Below are positions 1 through 11,997 of a DNA stretch of 64,000 nt, one piece after another. A program made the position numbers and the translations under genes. The DNA lies in the NCBI GenBank assembly GCA_900491605.1, contig UESW01001876.1:272327-336326 (forward strand). The letters are read 5' to 3'. The notes beneath the pieces were generated by a model. The model saw only the letters and a program-made list of their open reading frames with translations, did not search any database and was not told the DNA's origin. The stretch's first letter is position 1; every line of letters starts with the position of its first letter. The stretch is from Calamus simplicifolius. Its lineage: Eukaryota > Streptophyta > Magnoliopsida > Arecales > Arecaceae.

Positions 1-3000
1 CTATTAAAAAATCTTAATTTATACATTCAATTATTGCACATGATTAAATAGAATATGTGGTTCTATGTTGATTTCAGTAGTTTAAAAAAATGATGATAAG
101 ATAAAAATTTTTGCTTACTCTATTGGTTGCTTTATAAAATTTAATAAGAGGTATTATTTATCATTGACTAGAGGGCATTTTTCTAGCTCTAGGCCTTACA
201 TTTTTTTACATCTTAGTTCCAAAGGATTGAAATCACTTGTATTAGAGTTTATGGGTAAATATTCAACTTTAAGTCCTTAAATCCCTTATTTCCATAAGAG
301 ATTTAAAGGTAGTATTGTCATAATCCATCTTAATGACTTTTGTGATAACACATAAGGTATATAGTTTTGTTACAATAGAGATTTTACTTACCATGCTTAT
401 AGAATAGCTAGTTGTTTTAAAAGCACGAGAATAATTTCAACCTAGCACAAAAAAGAGAAAAAAAGCATTGTTGTCGATTGAGTCAATTAGAACTTGAAAG
501 TTGTTGGATGATGAGAATCTAATCAAAATTGATAAGCAAATCCTTTAGAGTGATGATGGTAGTGAAGAATTAAAATAATCATGTTACATTTAGGGCTTAA
601 TTTTTTTTTGTTCTACAATTTTATATTCTAAACATGATCATTTCTTTATTTAAAATTTTGTAATAGTTATTAGAAAAGTAGGAGGATGCCAACTCATTTG
701 ATTCTATTTTCACTATGATATATAATACATCTTCTAATGGCACATCATGTTAAGAATGTTCAAGTTTAATAGATTGGTCATTGGATTGTCTTGTAGATTA
801 ATGGTATCTTTATATATTGATGGTAGTTGACTTGATTTAGTCTGATTTGATGTTATAAAAAAAAATATTAAGAAGGATGGAAATCTTTCGGTCTAAATCT
901 ATTTTTATTCATGTGGTAATATATGATTTGTTAAATGGTTAGTTAAAATTTAAATAATTTTAAATATAATACATAAATGAATAGCATGTAAATAAATTTT
1001 ATAGTTTAAAAATTAAACAAAACAAAATTGCTCATTTATTATTATCCTTCTTAAGGAAGATTACTTAATACTATAATTTTCAAAAAGAATCATTAGCATC
1101 ATATTGTAATGAAATTGTTCTATTGTCTATTATCATGAATTAGAATAAATCAGTAATGAGAAGTAAAATGTAAGGGTGATGTTTTGATCTAAGTTTAAAA
1201 ATACATGCAAGGTCTTTATGATTTTTTTCAATAATAAAATCTAATGACTGTTGAATTTATTAATTTTGATGTCCATATAAACAAGTTGAGCCTTTATTTT
1301 AAAAATGTAAAATATCTATTCAAAGAATTGTCTCTAACTATACTCTATTGGACAGGATGGTTAGATATTCATCCTCTGGAGAGAGGACATCATGTGGTCA
1401 GAGATTCATCCTGTTATGGAGATAACAACCTACCATGCGAGCTCAGAAAAACCTTCACAAATTGGTGAGCTTCACGCTAGGGGATGTTTTCTACCGAGTG
1501 CTGATCGGCATTAGAAGTGGTGGAGGGACAACTGCCACTGCCAAAGATTCAACCAAGTCCTGATTTGAGCCAAAGTAGCCACCTAAAGGGACTCTGTTAT
1601 CCCATCTAAGGGCATGGAGGAGACTGCTAATTAGACTCAAGACCGGAGGATAGTGGGAGTGCAAGCCAGTGAAGCCTTGATCACTAGAGGCGAGTGGAAA
1701 TCATCGATTGTTGGAGGATGAAGAAGCCCTAATTACATTTGAAGGAGAGGAGACGATGGTGATCGTGGAATGCTGGAACATCGATGGAAGTCGCGAAGCT
1801 GCAACCAGATGGAGAACAATGATGTTATAATTTATTTTGAAATTTACAAGCTTTAAAAAAAAAAATTGAGTAAGACTCCAGCTTTATGAAACTGAAGTCC
1901 TAGTCCATATAAAATATTATATATTTTTTATAGAAGCATATGTAACCCTGGTTTTCATGTTATAATTTGTTTTGGAATTCATAAGGCTAAGAAGGAAAGA
2001 TTTTTTCAAGTAGGACTGTAGTTTTTTGTTTACGCAAACTTGAAATTCAAAATATAAAGAAGAACATGTTTTCATCCTTATAAAATTTAAGTCCTGATAT
2101 AAAATATTGCATGTTTCTTTACATAAGTATATCTAACCCTAATTTTCATGATAGAATCCTAAAAGTAAATTAGAGAGAGTTATTGTGAGACTTCAGCGGA
2201 GGGCCAAGTATACGGGGGATTAGAGATTTTGGAGCTCTCAAATCCTTAATTAGAACTCAAGTCTTATTTCATGCAGACTTTGAATTCAGAAAATAAAGAG
2301 CATGTTTCTATATCCTTATAAAATCTAAGTCCTATTCTATTTAAAACACTATATATTCTTTTATATAAGCATAGATAACCTTGGCTTTTATTATGAAATC
2401 TTGAGGTAACTTAAGAAAGTTATTGTGAGGGTTCAAGAAACATCCTGTTGGGTGTCTGCGGAAATAATGATTTAAAAGAGAGTTTCTGATGAGAAAAATT
2501 CTCGATAATTTCAAAGTTTGATGAGGAATAATTCTTATAATTTTTGGTTTATTTTTTGATAGTAAAATCTTACTATTCTTCATTCGTGGACATAAGCCAA
2601 TAGCCAAACCACATAAATTCTTGCATTTGATCTTTTATTTTATTTTTTATTTTTTATTTTTTTCTTAAATTTTTAATATTTTGCATATCTTTATCACAAC
2701 AAGTGGTGTCAAAGCATGCTGATCAAGGCAGTGTAACTTCCTAGCAAACTAAAACTTAAAGGAAAACTAATTAATCCAAAAGGCTTAACACTGTACAAAA
2801 AAGGTCAACCATATATCTTAGAGTTAACACCGGCGATTATAATTTCATTTAGAAGGACAAGAGAGGTCACAGGAACCCAAATGTATATTGCTGCCTAAAG
2901 ATTTAACTCATTTTATTTGGTACGGATAAATACTTGCCTTCAAATTAGATACATACAGGTATCATTCCCTGTTTTTTATCAAGCGGTCTGATAACTGTCC

Positions 3001-5387
3001 TTTCAACTCGTACTTATCTCAGTTAAGAGCCCTCTTGCCTGCGGCATATCCAGGAGCCTATAAATTCTGAAGTCCCTCCTGTATCTTTGCAGTGAAGCAG
3101 AATAAATGTGAGATACTTCTAATGTTCTATTGAGGTCTTTCCGTAATTTAAAGATCTGCTTTTGTTGTCTGTAGAAAGATCTGAATCTTAGGGGCATCTG
3201 GCAGCTTTCATGCCCTTTTGGTTTCAACAGTGCATTGTTCACGCTTAAAAGGACATTGGAGGCGATAGGAAAGTCAACCCATGTCAGCCGATGGTTGTTC
3301 TTTAGTTTGCAATCAGAGCACACGCAGTGCGCATGATAAGCTTCCTGCTTTCCGGCTCATAAGGGCTATGAGGAATTAAATTATCATGATAATTTTTTAT
3401 TTTTGGATGATAAAGAAAATGCTCTTTTCTATGTTAATCTTATATTTTCAAAATAAGATATAAATAAAATTTTTGAAAGTTATTTGTTATATACTAGCCA
3501 ATTTACTCAAGAATTTGTTGGAATGCTGGTTTCAAAGAGCCCCATAGTGGATCATTTCTATTCTTGCATCCTATTCATCAACTGCCGTTGTGTATGTAGT
3601 TATCCCGGTTGGCCATTGAGTATTGGAGATTACATCACCTGGTACGATGACTAGATCTCTGACACAATAATATAAGATGGGCAGTCTTGTAAGTCAATCT
3701 CTTGTGCCTTTTTTAAACTAATGCAGACAAATTCTCTCCAAGCAATGGCTTGTGGGAGCCTAATAAAGTAATGCAAGCCTGCACTACTTTACAACTTGAG
3801 CTTGATGTTAAGCTTTGGCTGATCTCTGTGTCTGGTTCTACGTGCAAGGGTGTCACATTAGCTTAACCATGAAGGATTTATGAAGCTTTCATCACGATAT
3901 TTTACCTACTTTCACCATTTTAAATTCATTTTGAGCTCACTGGTTGCAAGTCAAATTGAGGGGCTAAATCCTTGCAGTATCATTTATTACAGTAGCATGA
4001 CTTCAGAAACCAAAGAAGCTGGCTCTAACATCAGCCATAACTTAATATGGATGGTGTGCAGATAATAATGCAGTCCAGGACATTACTTCTCCAAAGTTGA
4101 GAGTTCAAACAGATGGCGCATGAAGAACATCATGATAATGATAATCTTTTCCAATGGTTCTCCCAATCACACATAAAAAAAGGTAGCCTAGGTTCATACT
4201 TAGGCGCACATGCAATAAGTGCAACCCATATATTTATGTCATCGAACCACTCAAAATCTCAATGCTAAAATGGTATCATCATATCTGTGAAGAGAGTACG
4301 AGATGAATGAGGCTCATCTTATTGTTAGAACGGCATTAGTTATAACCATGCATGTTAAACATGTGTAATCATATGCTGAACCTAAATCATACATCAAAAT
4401 AAAGTCCGAAAGAGTTTAATCTCGAAAAATAAAATCCATCATAAGAATAGGACCCCCAAATCATGCACAAGATGAATGACCAACAATTTTTAATGGTAAA
4501 TCGATGATCCTAACTGTATTAGGCGGATCACACACTCTGGATGACCCTAAGGGATGATATCCTATGGTCTGTTTTCAGAAACATGGCTCCATTGTACCAA
4601 GATCATTCACTTGGCATGCATTTATATTATTACAAGAAGTGTCCTACTGAACATATTAACCGATCGGTTGACAGGAAGGTGGCAGTTAAGTACCTTAGAA
4701 CTGCGTTGTCCTAATAGCAATTAAGCATGACGAATTCTTTTTTTAAGAAAATAAGCATGATGAATTATCATCAGCAAGCAACTCTTTTAGAGAAAATCCA
4801 CTCGCATATATATGAATTGATAAAAACTTGGAGATAATTGTCTTCTTGTTGTCTTCGGATCAGTCGTGTATGTTTGGTTCCCATTTGTGGAAGGCAAAGA
4901 GGGATACGTGGATCATCATCAAGTGCGTCACTCTATAACTAAATGCTTATTGAATGCAACAGAAGAGTAACAACAGCGCAAAAGATCACAAAGTAGCAGC
5001 AATTGATGGAAGAAGGTAGGTACCATAAAGAAAAGAAAAAGAAGGAAACTTTTCATATATAGGACTATATTAAACATCTTTAGTTTCCTGTCTCCTCTCT
5101 CCTTGCTGTTGATTTTGCTTTTTTGTTAATCGCAGTTAAGGAGGATATATATCATTCTACAATGAAGTGATTATTGATTAATGTTCTTCCTTGTTACTAA
5201 TCTAAGCGAACAAACATGAGACTGGATTGCAGATCAGAAAAATAAGGCCGGTAAAGAAAGGAATTACAGCAATACATAACCAGCTAAAAGTGCAGTCTAC
5301 GGCCATTCCACCTCTATACAAATATTCCACTAATATTAATATAGCTACGAAAGAAAAAGCATCGGGTGACTTTTCTTAGTTTAATCT
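1..5387. other. AT-rich intergenic DNA, no supportable gene
   Basis: All open frames here are short and low in complexity. None shows a domain, a codon-usage change or a splice-flanked exon that I can support. Two patches (about 1370-1830 and 3000-3340) are less AT-rich than the rest and could be decayed gene or transposon debris. The 3' flank of the minus-strand zinc-finger gene lies at the right end. Confidence 0.5.
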
Positions 5388-5469
5388 TTATCCTTTGTGT
5401 AAAGCATATTGGGAGAAGAAAACAAAACCTTTCCAACAAATCCAGTTAGCCTGGAACCTCCTCTTTATA

Positions 5470-6039
5470 TCAAACATACTCCTTCTGATCTGTCGTGGGC
5501 TCCGACCCCAGCCTAAGCTCGAGGTCCAACCCCGTCGTGTCCGTTCCAAGGCCTGACCGCTGGATCTCCTCCTCCTCCTGTCGCTCCCCGCGACTACCCG
5601 ATGTCCGATCATATCCTCGAGATGGCCTTTCCACAAACAAAGGCAGCTGCTGTGGACTGCCATCATGATGGGTTCGGGTCATCTCTCCAGGCCTGTGGTG
5701 CTGGTCGCTTGGAGCCATCCATGGCCACTGAGAAACGAGCCTTCTATCATCGCTTGGGGGCAGCGGTGGTTGCGGCATGTAGCTGGGGAAGGGCGGTGGA
5801 TACGAGGGAACGATGTCGTTGGAGGTGTCAGCAGAAATTTGGTTTTGATTGGGGGATGGCTGTTTGAGCTTGGCTCTGTCCTTTCTGTGGATGTTCATGT
5901 GCCCTCCCAGCGCCTGGGCATTAGAGAAGCCTCTCTTGCAGAAGCTGCAGTCGTAGGATCGGGTCTGGACGCTTGGGCCGTCGTGCTCGTCGGACGCGGT
6001 CGGCTCGGTCTCGTCAGGGCCGGGATGATCGGCTTCCAT
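5470..6039 (-). CDS. Single C2H2 zinc-finger transcriptional repressor (QALGGH type, EAR motif)
   Basis: A single-exon ORF of 189 codons. One zinc finger lies at about residues 30-50 with CSFC followed by FSNAQALGGHMNIH, so the two Cys and two His ligands are present. QALGGH is the plant-specific DNA-contacting helix of the SUPERMAN/RABBIT EARS/TAC1-like class. A short basic stretch (RKDRAKLKQ) follows the finger. The middle is rich in Pro, Ser and Gln. The C-terminus carries DLELRL, a canonical EAR repression motif of the LxLxL kind that recruits TOPLESS-type corepressors in known family members. The family is usually intronless and 150-250 residues long, which fits. The Met at 6039 is preferred because an acidic leader (MEADHPGPDETEP) follows it and no upstream in-frame Met is evident. 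The likely role is nuclear control of organ or cell growth, inferred from the family. The exact orthologue is not resolved. The gene is intact and has no coding neighbour within the window. Confidence 0.88.
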   Translation of the reverse strand: MEADHPGPDETEPTASDEHDGPSVQTRSYDCSFCKRGFSNAQALGGHMNIHRKDRAKLKQPSPNQNQISADTSNDIVPSYPPPFPSYMPQPPLPPSDDRRLVSQWPWMAPSDQHHRPGEMTRTHHDGSPQQLPLFVERPSRGYDRTSGSRGERQEEEEIQRSGLGTDTTGLDLELRLGSEPTTDQKEYV

Positions 6040-6051
6040 CGCCCGCTATAG

Positions 6052-7903
6052 CCGCTGCATGAAGAGGGGAAGGGAACAAGGGAACGGAGAGCACCAGCAG
6101 CTAGCTAGGAGCAGGCCTGGGGAGGGTCAACTGAACGGAAGGGTCCGTCTTCATACCAGTAAAAGCACTGCTTTAATGACCAAAATATAAAATTAGGGAG
6201 ACATCATCGTGCTGCATTCGAACCAGCTAAGCTGTGGTCTTATAATTATTCACTTCGCGTGTTTGAATAACTCCAATCACCACCGTCTAAGGTGGTGATC
6301 TGACCTTGAGGGCATTGATGTTTGTTGTAAGAAAAGGACTCACTAAGCGATGCATCATTGTTATCGTCAGATTAGAGCATTGAACGCAGCTGGCAACACG
6401 GGTGTCAGTGTAATAATCCTAAGTGCACAGTGATGAGACAGACAAAAGCGAAAGTGGCTCCGAAACCAACATGTTCTTCCGTAGGAATAAACAGAACGGG
6501 CTAAAACACATCAATTATGGCCGTTCGTTTTCTGACTGACCCGGAGCCTGAGAAAAGAACAAATTAGTGACTCCGAGAAAAGAAAAAGGTGGTCGGGGTT
6601 TTTCGACCACCTTTCAATACATCCAACGATCGCAGCGTATTTTGGCCCCTTTAAGAGCGTAATATATCCACCATTCAAAACTTCAAACCACAACCCTCGC
6701 TTTGTGACGGGTGCTGAAGGAATGACTCGAATATTATGACCATAGTACATAGCAATATTTTAAGTTTCGACCGGATGGAAAGCGTAGGGGATATCAAAAC
6801 TCAAACGAGAAATATATATATATATGGGAAAGAAATGACAATACGATGGGGTCATTCCCCTGCTATCGCCGCCCAGCAATTGTCGTTATTTCGGCGTCGC
6901 ATTCCATAACGCGACCATTTCGTTCCGAGTCTTCTCACCCTCGAGCCGCAACTCTCTCTCTTCTCTTTATTTTTATTCTTTCTGTTTTTTCTGCCGCCCG
7001 GTGACGGCCGATGTTCATTTCCGGGAAGGCCGCGCCAGAACGATTTACATTCCGCGTGGCAGCAGTCATGCGTGTTGACGTCCAACCGTGGCCTTCCGTT
7101 TTGAGACTGGCTCCTGCTCACTCTTAGTCATCTCTTTGCTGGCTCCAAACCGGCCGGCCGGAGGGCTGGCCTGCTAGCTGGTGAATTGTTCTTGGTAATT
7201 TCTCCAGTGAGTTGCGATCGTTCTAATTAATGATAACTAGAGCCATATACCATATTTGAGACGTTAAAATATAATAATTATTAATTATTAATATTTTATT
7301 TTATTTTATTTATTATTTTTAGTCTTTATCAAGTCTGTACATAGTTGAACCTATTTTACTATGCTTTAACGTGATAGCTTCATATGAATAAAAAATATTA
7401 TATTTATTTATAAAAAATAATATATTTTTATAATAATATGCTTATAAAAATTTATATTTATTTTTTTAAAAAAAATAATTTATATTAAAAATAATTTCTA
7501 CAAAAATTAATATCAAAGCCTAATTCCCTTTGACTCCATCAGATTCAAAGCCGAGCCAGCGCAATACCATCGCTCGATCTCCCTTCTCTCTTGCCCTCGC
7601 TCTCGGTGCATTAATTTCTTACGCGGTGCTTCCCTCCCACCAGGATCAGGATTCCGTTCCGGATCGTACAGCACAAGTCGTGCCCCGTATGGGATCAGGA
7701 CCAGCGCTTCGATTGCCGACTTCGCCTTGGGCGTCCTCCTCCAGAGCAACAGCACAGGCAATGGATGCCCAGAAGTTTGCAGTCCCAATAAAAATCTTTT
7801 TCCTTGGAGATATTAAGATGCTTGGTGAGAAAACCCACCTTGGCTAAGGCGTTTTTTTTTTTTTTTTTTAAGCAGAAAGAAGATTCAATCTTGAAAAAGA
7901 AGA

Positions 7904-7906
<3 letters not shown>
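6052..7906. other. Intergenic DNA upstream of the zinc-finger gene
   Basis: This stretch mixes GC-richer (6850-7180, 7520-7800) and very AT-rich (7240-7510) DNA. It has a short (TA)n run near 6818-6828 and a poly-T run near 7852-7869. The overlapping opposite-strand ORFs at 7513-7847 have no recognisable domain. Nothing here can be supported as a gene. Confidence 0.4.
6183..6195 (-). promoter_or_regulatory. Weak TATA-like box upstream of the zinc-finger gene
   Basis: Read on the minus strand the segment is AATTTTATATTTT, about 145-155 nt upstream of the chosen start codon. The interval to the ATG is pyrimidine-rich and more GC-rich, as expected of a 5' leader. The match to TATAWAW is imperfect, so this is only a candidate. 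Confidence 0.3.

Positions 7907-7970
<64 letters not shown>
7907..7970. repeat. (ATA)n trinucleotide microsatellite
   Basis: About 21 uninterrupted copies of an ATA/TAA unit, ending 30 bp before the first codon of the copia-A gag remnant. Confidence 0.95.
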
Positions 7971-8000
7971 TATAGATGGTTCATAGCAGGTTCAAGCAAT

Positions 8001-8054
8001 ATGAGTATGACTATCAACCAACTTTCTAATTTTATCTTTGTTGAAAAAAATTAT
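8001..8054 (+). pseudogene. gag: Copia-A gag, first 18 codons
   Basis: An ATG at 8001 opens 18 codons ending in KNY exactly at the G1 insertion point. The matching continuation, DYWSIKMKTLF, starts at 34578, just after the second copy of the attat target duplication. NYDYWSIKMKT is the conserved start of copia gag (UBN2-type) proteins. The fragment is too short to recognise alone. The call rests on the match across the insertion. Confidence 0.8.
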
Positions 8055-8179
8055 TGATGGGGCCAGTAAACCCCATGAGCGATAGTGATGCACTCGGGTC
8101 AAACTTCCAGTTAGCCATCTGGATCGGCCATCTTTCAGTTAGCTTTAGCCTCGGCTAGCCTCAGCCTCGGCCAACATAT

Positions 8180-8269
8180 CAAAGTTGTCAATTTCATTTC
8201 GGTTTATGTTTCGTTTTAGCTTATGAAACGAAATATTTTGGTATCGGACCGTTTCAATACTTCGTTTTG

Positions 8270-8354
<85 letters not shown>

Positions 8355-8719
8355 AATAAATAATTTGTTTATAATTCATATTCTTTATAAATAATAATAA
8401 CAACATAAAAATAAAGAGTTTGGGTTTTTAAGAGGTGCGGCCGTGCAACTGAAAGAAAAGGGATAGGGTAACTAGGTTTTTTTTTGATATTATATATATT
8501 AAAATGATCCTGAAAGGTTTAACAATTTACAAATTGATCCCCAAAACATATTTTACTGAAATGGCCGAAATATGCTAAAACGATCGAAACATGCCGAAAC
8601 ACACCGAAATGACCGAAAAATCTCCCGAAGTGAAACGTAGGGCTCATCTTTTCAGATAAGCCACCGAAACGAAACGTTTCGGCTGAAACAGTCGAAACGA
8701 AACAAAATTAACAACTTTG
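8180..8719. mobile_element. hAT-like MITE, 540 bp, in the G1 5' LTR
   Basis: The terminal inverted repeats are CAAAGTTGTCAATTTCATTT at the left and, reverse-complemented, CAAAGTTGTTAATTTTGTTT at the right. Flanks are caacatat (8172-8179) and caacatac (8720-8727), an 8-bp duplication with one mismatch. The other G1 LTR has a single uninterrupted caacatac at this place. The 8-bp duplication points to the hAT superfamily. There is no coding capacity. The element contains a long (TA)n run followed by (TAA)n. Confidence 0.85.
8269..8358. repeat. (TA)n then (TAA)n microsatellite inside the MITE
   Basis: About 36 TA units are followed by several TAA units. Confidence 0.9.
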
Positions 8720-8727
8720 CAACATAC

Positions 8728-8995
8728 CTCGGCCAGCTTTAGCCTCGGCGAGACAGCCACTCGGCCTCCGCCAGACGGCCTCGGCAAGACAGCCACTCGG
8801 CCTCAGCCAGTCAGCCTCGGCAAGACAACCACTCGGCAAGATAGCCACTCGGCCTTGGCAGGACAGCATCGGCCTCGGCCTCGGCAAGACAACCACTCGG
8901 CCTCAGCCAGTCGGCTTCGGCAAGACAACCCCTTGGCCTTAATCTCAACAAGACAGTCACTCGGCCTCGGCAGGACAGCCTCGGCCAGCTTCCAA
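8728..8995. repeat. CCTCGGC/AAGACAGCCACT minisatellite in the G1 5' LTR
   Basis: Imperfect short units such as CTCGGCAAGACAGCCACT and CTCGGCCTCAGCCAGT alternate. Short ORFs on both strands across it are only repeat translations. The matching block in the 3' LTR (about 33505-33945) is longer and arranged differently, so copy number has shifted since insertion. Confidence 0.8.
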
Positions 8996-9461
8996 GCAGT
9001 TTCCCAGCAGCCATATTGTGGGGCCCATGTGCCTAGCTTCACCACTCACCACTGTTCGCATAGGACAACAGAGGTATGGCATGAGGGACACATCTTGCAA
9101 ACGCTGTAACGATCGGCTACGTTCTGTAGCAGCCTGCAACAGCTATCCAAATTAACCAACCAATACCTGCCAACTATGCAGCCACCCAAATTTGATAGAA
9201 CATGGTTTACACTTCTGACATGCCACTAAGAAGTAAGCCTTGCCATTGCTGCCGTTGCTGTTACCATCAAAAAAAATGCTCTGACAAGTAACCATGCTCC
9301 AAGCTAGTCTCACAGCCTCCAAGCCTCAATAAAAAAGGGTAAAAGGGAAGACAAAAACTTACTACACTCCTAAACACTCATTCTTGCTCATAGAGAGCTC
9401 TAAGCCTCTCTCATTCTCTTTTGAGCTTTCTCAAACTCACGGCTGTTGCCTATAGCACTAA

Positions 9462-11184
9462 TGATAAGCTAGCATAAATCCAACCATTTAATTTATATAT
9501 TTTCATAATGACATCAGCTAGTTCTTAATTCATTTGAGTTAAATTTATTTATTTTTATTTTATTTTGAAGGGAAATAAAACATGTGCCAACAATTGCAAT
9601 TGTTGAAGTTATTGAGAATTAATGCAAACAACTTTTGAGTATTGGCTTTACCTGATTTTAGCTAGATTCTCTCCCATCCTAGTTTTCAAAAGAGGAAATA
9701 ATAATAATAATAATGCTAATAAGCGACAAATTATGTCCTCTTATTTGATCAACTGCAGTGAATCTTCAAATGAAAACTTAGTCAGACTCCAATATAGTCA
9801 GATCTCCTGCATGTTTGATTAACAAAAATCAATCTGATAGCATTTATTACACACTGCTGGTGCCCCTTCAGAAGACGTTGACGCATAAAGTCAACAAGCG
9901 GTGCAACGGACGTGGGTGCAGTGGACTCCAGGCGGTAGCTTGACTCAATGCGGCAACGGACTCATACGTGAATGGCCAGAAACTCTAGCGGTGATGAGGG
10001 ACTCCTGCAAGGGTGATGAGGAGCAGCCCGGCGTTGGGACTTCACGTGGTGACAGTGGAAAGATTCCACAAAACCGTTCATTCAAGCGGTGATTTCAGCG
10101 GACTCTAACGCGTTGATGAGATGGCAGCGGGCGTCATCCAAGTTATAATTCCGGGAAAGCAGAACTCTAGCCTTTTCATGCATTTTTAATACAGCAAAGT
10201 CGTATTTCAACGGATGAGGCTCGGTTGACAATATGATAAACATTCAAAAAAAATTTAATGATAAAAATTTCATCATATCTAATATTACTTGGATTAAATC
10301 TTATTCTTATCGATCCAGCTATACAAAGAAGGCAACGGAGACTTTAAGAATTTTTCAATGGAAGAGAACATCAATTGCTTCCAATGAAAAACATAAGTTT
10401 CTTTAGTTTTATTTTTACTTATATTATGAACTAATTTCTTTTTCTAAAGCATTGATGTAATCTAGCAAGGAATGTATGATTTATTTTATTAGTTATTTTA
10501 TTTTTAATATTTTCATGATTGAGTGTTTAATTCTTATGATTAATGCTTACAATTTATTGTTTGATTAATTGAATTACAATAAGACCGAGAGGTGATTTAT
10601 TATTTATTATGATTAATTTTTACAATTTATTGTTTGATCAATTAAATTACAATATGACCGAGAGGTGATTTTTTATTTTGGATGTAGAATTAAACGCCAT
10701 TAGTTGAGCGAAAGTAGAAATACTTTATCGCAATTAATGTGATTTTTAAAAATTTTAAGTACGTAATGAGTCTCCAATTAATTAAATTCATATAGAGATA
10801 TGAAGTTATTAGTTGGAGATATTTTGATATCGTTCGAGAGAAGATATTAAATAATTAAAGAATTTTTAATCATCAAGATAGGATTATTAGAATTTAATAA
10901 TTAAGAAAAATAAATTGTGTGGGATTTGTTAGGTGAAATCAATCGCTCTAAATCTATTCTCATCATATTTTTACACGTTTAAATTTTTAGGCTCTATTAA
11001 TTTTTAGACTAAATAATTTTAGAGTAAAACGTTCTATTTATATTTGATTTTCCAAATAGTAATTAATTTAGTAAATTTCGGTATTCAATAACATAATTAA
11101 TCTCTGAGGTTTCGACATTCTTTTTTAAAAATACTTTACTACTTGTTACGATTTCGTGCGCTTACAGATTATTTTACGCGAATA
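9462..11184 (+). mobile_element. Athila-like (Ty3/gypsy) solo LTR, 1723 bp
   Basis: It lies at a point where the G1 3' LTR reads straight through (AGCACTAACTTGAGC). Flanks are actaa (9457-9461) and actga (11185-11189), a 5-bp duplication with one mismatch. It starts TGATAAGC and ends GCGAATA, probably a decayed CA end. Near the end it has GAGGTTTCGACATTC and ACGATTTCGTGCGCTTACAG, which resemble the 3' part of Athila/Tat LTRs as I remember them. No internal region follows, so it is a solo LTR left by LTR-LTR recombination. It contains two similar copies of a GACCGAGAGGTGATTT segment. Confidence 0.7.
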
Positions 11185-11499
11185 ACTGACTTGAGCATCA
11201 AAGGGTCCTCGCCAGAATATTCGGTCCCTGGAACTTTTTGTAGGCTCCCGACCGAGAGAAGCTCACCGAAAAATCTTGGGCTAGCTGGAGGAGGCAACCA
11301 GATGCTCGCTGATATTCGAGGACGATTGTTGATCCACTCATTGATTTTGATGATTAATAAAGGAATTGAGTATATTCATTTGATTACTAATGGATTTCAT
11401 AAGTGTTTCATGACTTAAATTTATTTGATCAATTTAAAGGAATTAAGAAATGATTTTTGAAACATATACCAATCAGAGATTTTAAAGTTTCAGAGCTTG

Positions 11500-11850
11500 G
11501 AGTCGACACCTAGAATGTCTGGAGCCAACCCCATGGCCAATTCAATTTTAATCTGATTTTTGATATAACCTGGAGCTGACACCTAGAGTTTCAGAGCCGA
11601 CACCTAGAGTTTCGGAGTCGACACTTTACTGTGTCAGGAGCCGACTCCGATGCTGGAACAGAGCGATGATTTTTCTGAGCATCCTGGAGCCGACACCTTC
11701 AGTTTTCGGGAGCCGACACCTGACGACGGCGAGCCGACACCTGCTTTTGCGGAGTCGACTCCACGACGAACTCAGAATTTACTATTTATGGAAAAACGAT
11801 TCGGAGCCGACACCTGAAAAGCTAGAGCCGACTCCAACCCACCTGGACGA
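11500..11850. promoter_or_regulatory. Cluster of GGAGYCGACWCC-type near-palindromes in copia-B U3
   Basis: More than ten copies of a 12-nt word are visible, mostly GGAGCCGACACC and GGAGTCGACTCC variants. GGAGTCGACTCC is a perfect palindrome containing GTCGAC. The cluster lies 140-490 bp upstream of the TATA box, where U3 regulatory elements are expected. The same word recurs between pol and the last ORF of this element and in both LTRs of copia-C. Confidence 0.65.
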
Positions 11851-11989
11851 AAAATCAAAATGCCAGATCAGCTCTAACGGTAATATTTTTGATTTCTGAC
11901 ATCTAACGGCTATTTTTTATGAATGGAAAATCCTTTTAGGTACACTCCAACGGCTAGATTTCCACCCAAAAATGAATCAAAGAAAAATC

Positions 11990-11997
11990 TATAAAAA
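11990..11997 (+). promoter_or_regulatory. TATA box of copia-B 5' LTR
   Basis: TATAAAAA in an AT-rich context. It is conserved in the 3' LTR at 20741 and, on the minus strand, in copia-C at 49706-49713. Confidence 0.7.

Noticed and set aside
3003..3323. 106-codon minus-strand ORF with a Cys-rich start
   Set aside because: It opens on a GTG, matches no family I know, has no flanking gene structure and lies in AT-rich DNA. It may be a decayed exon but is not supportable.
5388..6051. Other-frame and opposite-strand ORFs overlapping the zinc-finger gene
   Set aside because: They are shadows of the GC-rich zinc-finger coding sequence.
7513..7847. Two opposite-strand ORFs of 91 and 105 codons just before the nest
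   Set aside because: No domain is seen, each is open only because of local GC content, and neither has a promoter or conserved motif.
8708..9139. Overlapping ORFs with ETATRPPPDGLGK- or RPSGCLAEA-type repeats
   Set aside because: They translate the CCTCGGC minisatellite of the G1 LTR. The same appears at 33621-34175 in the other LTR.
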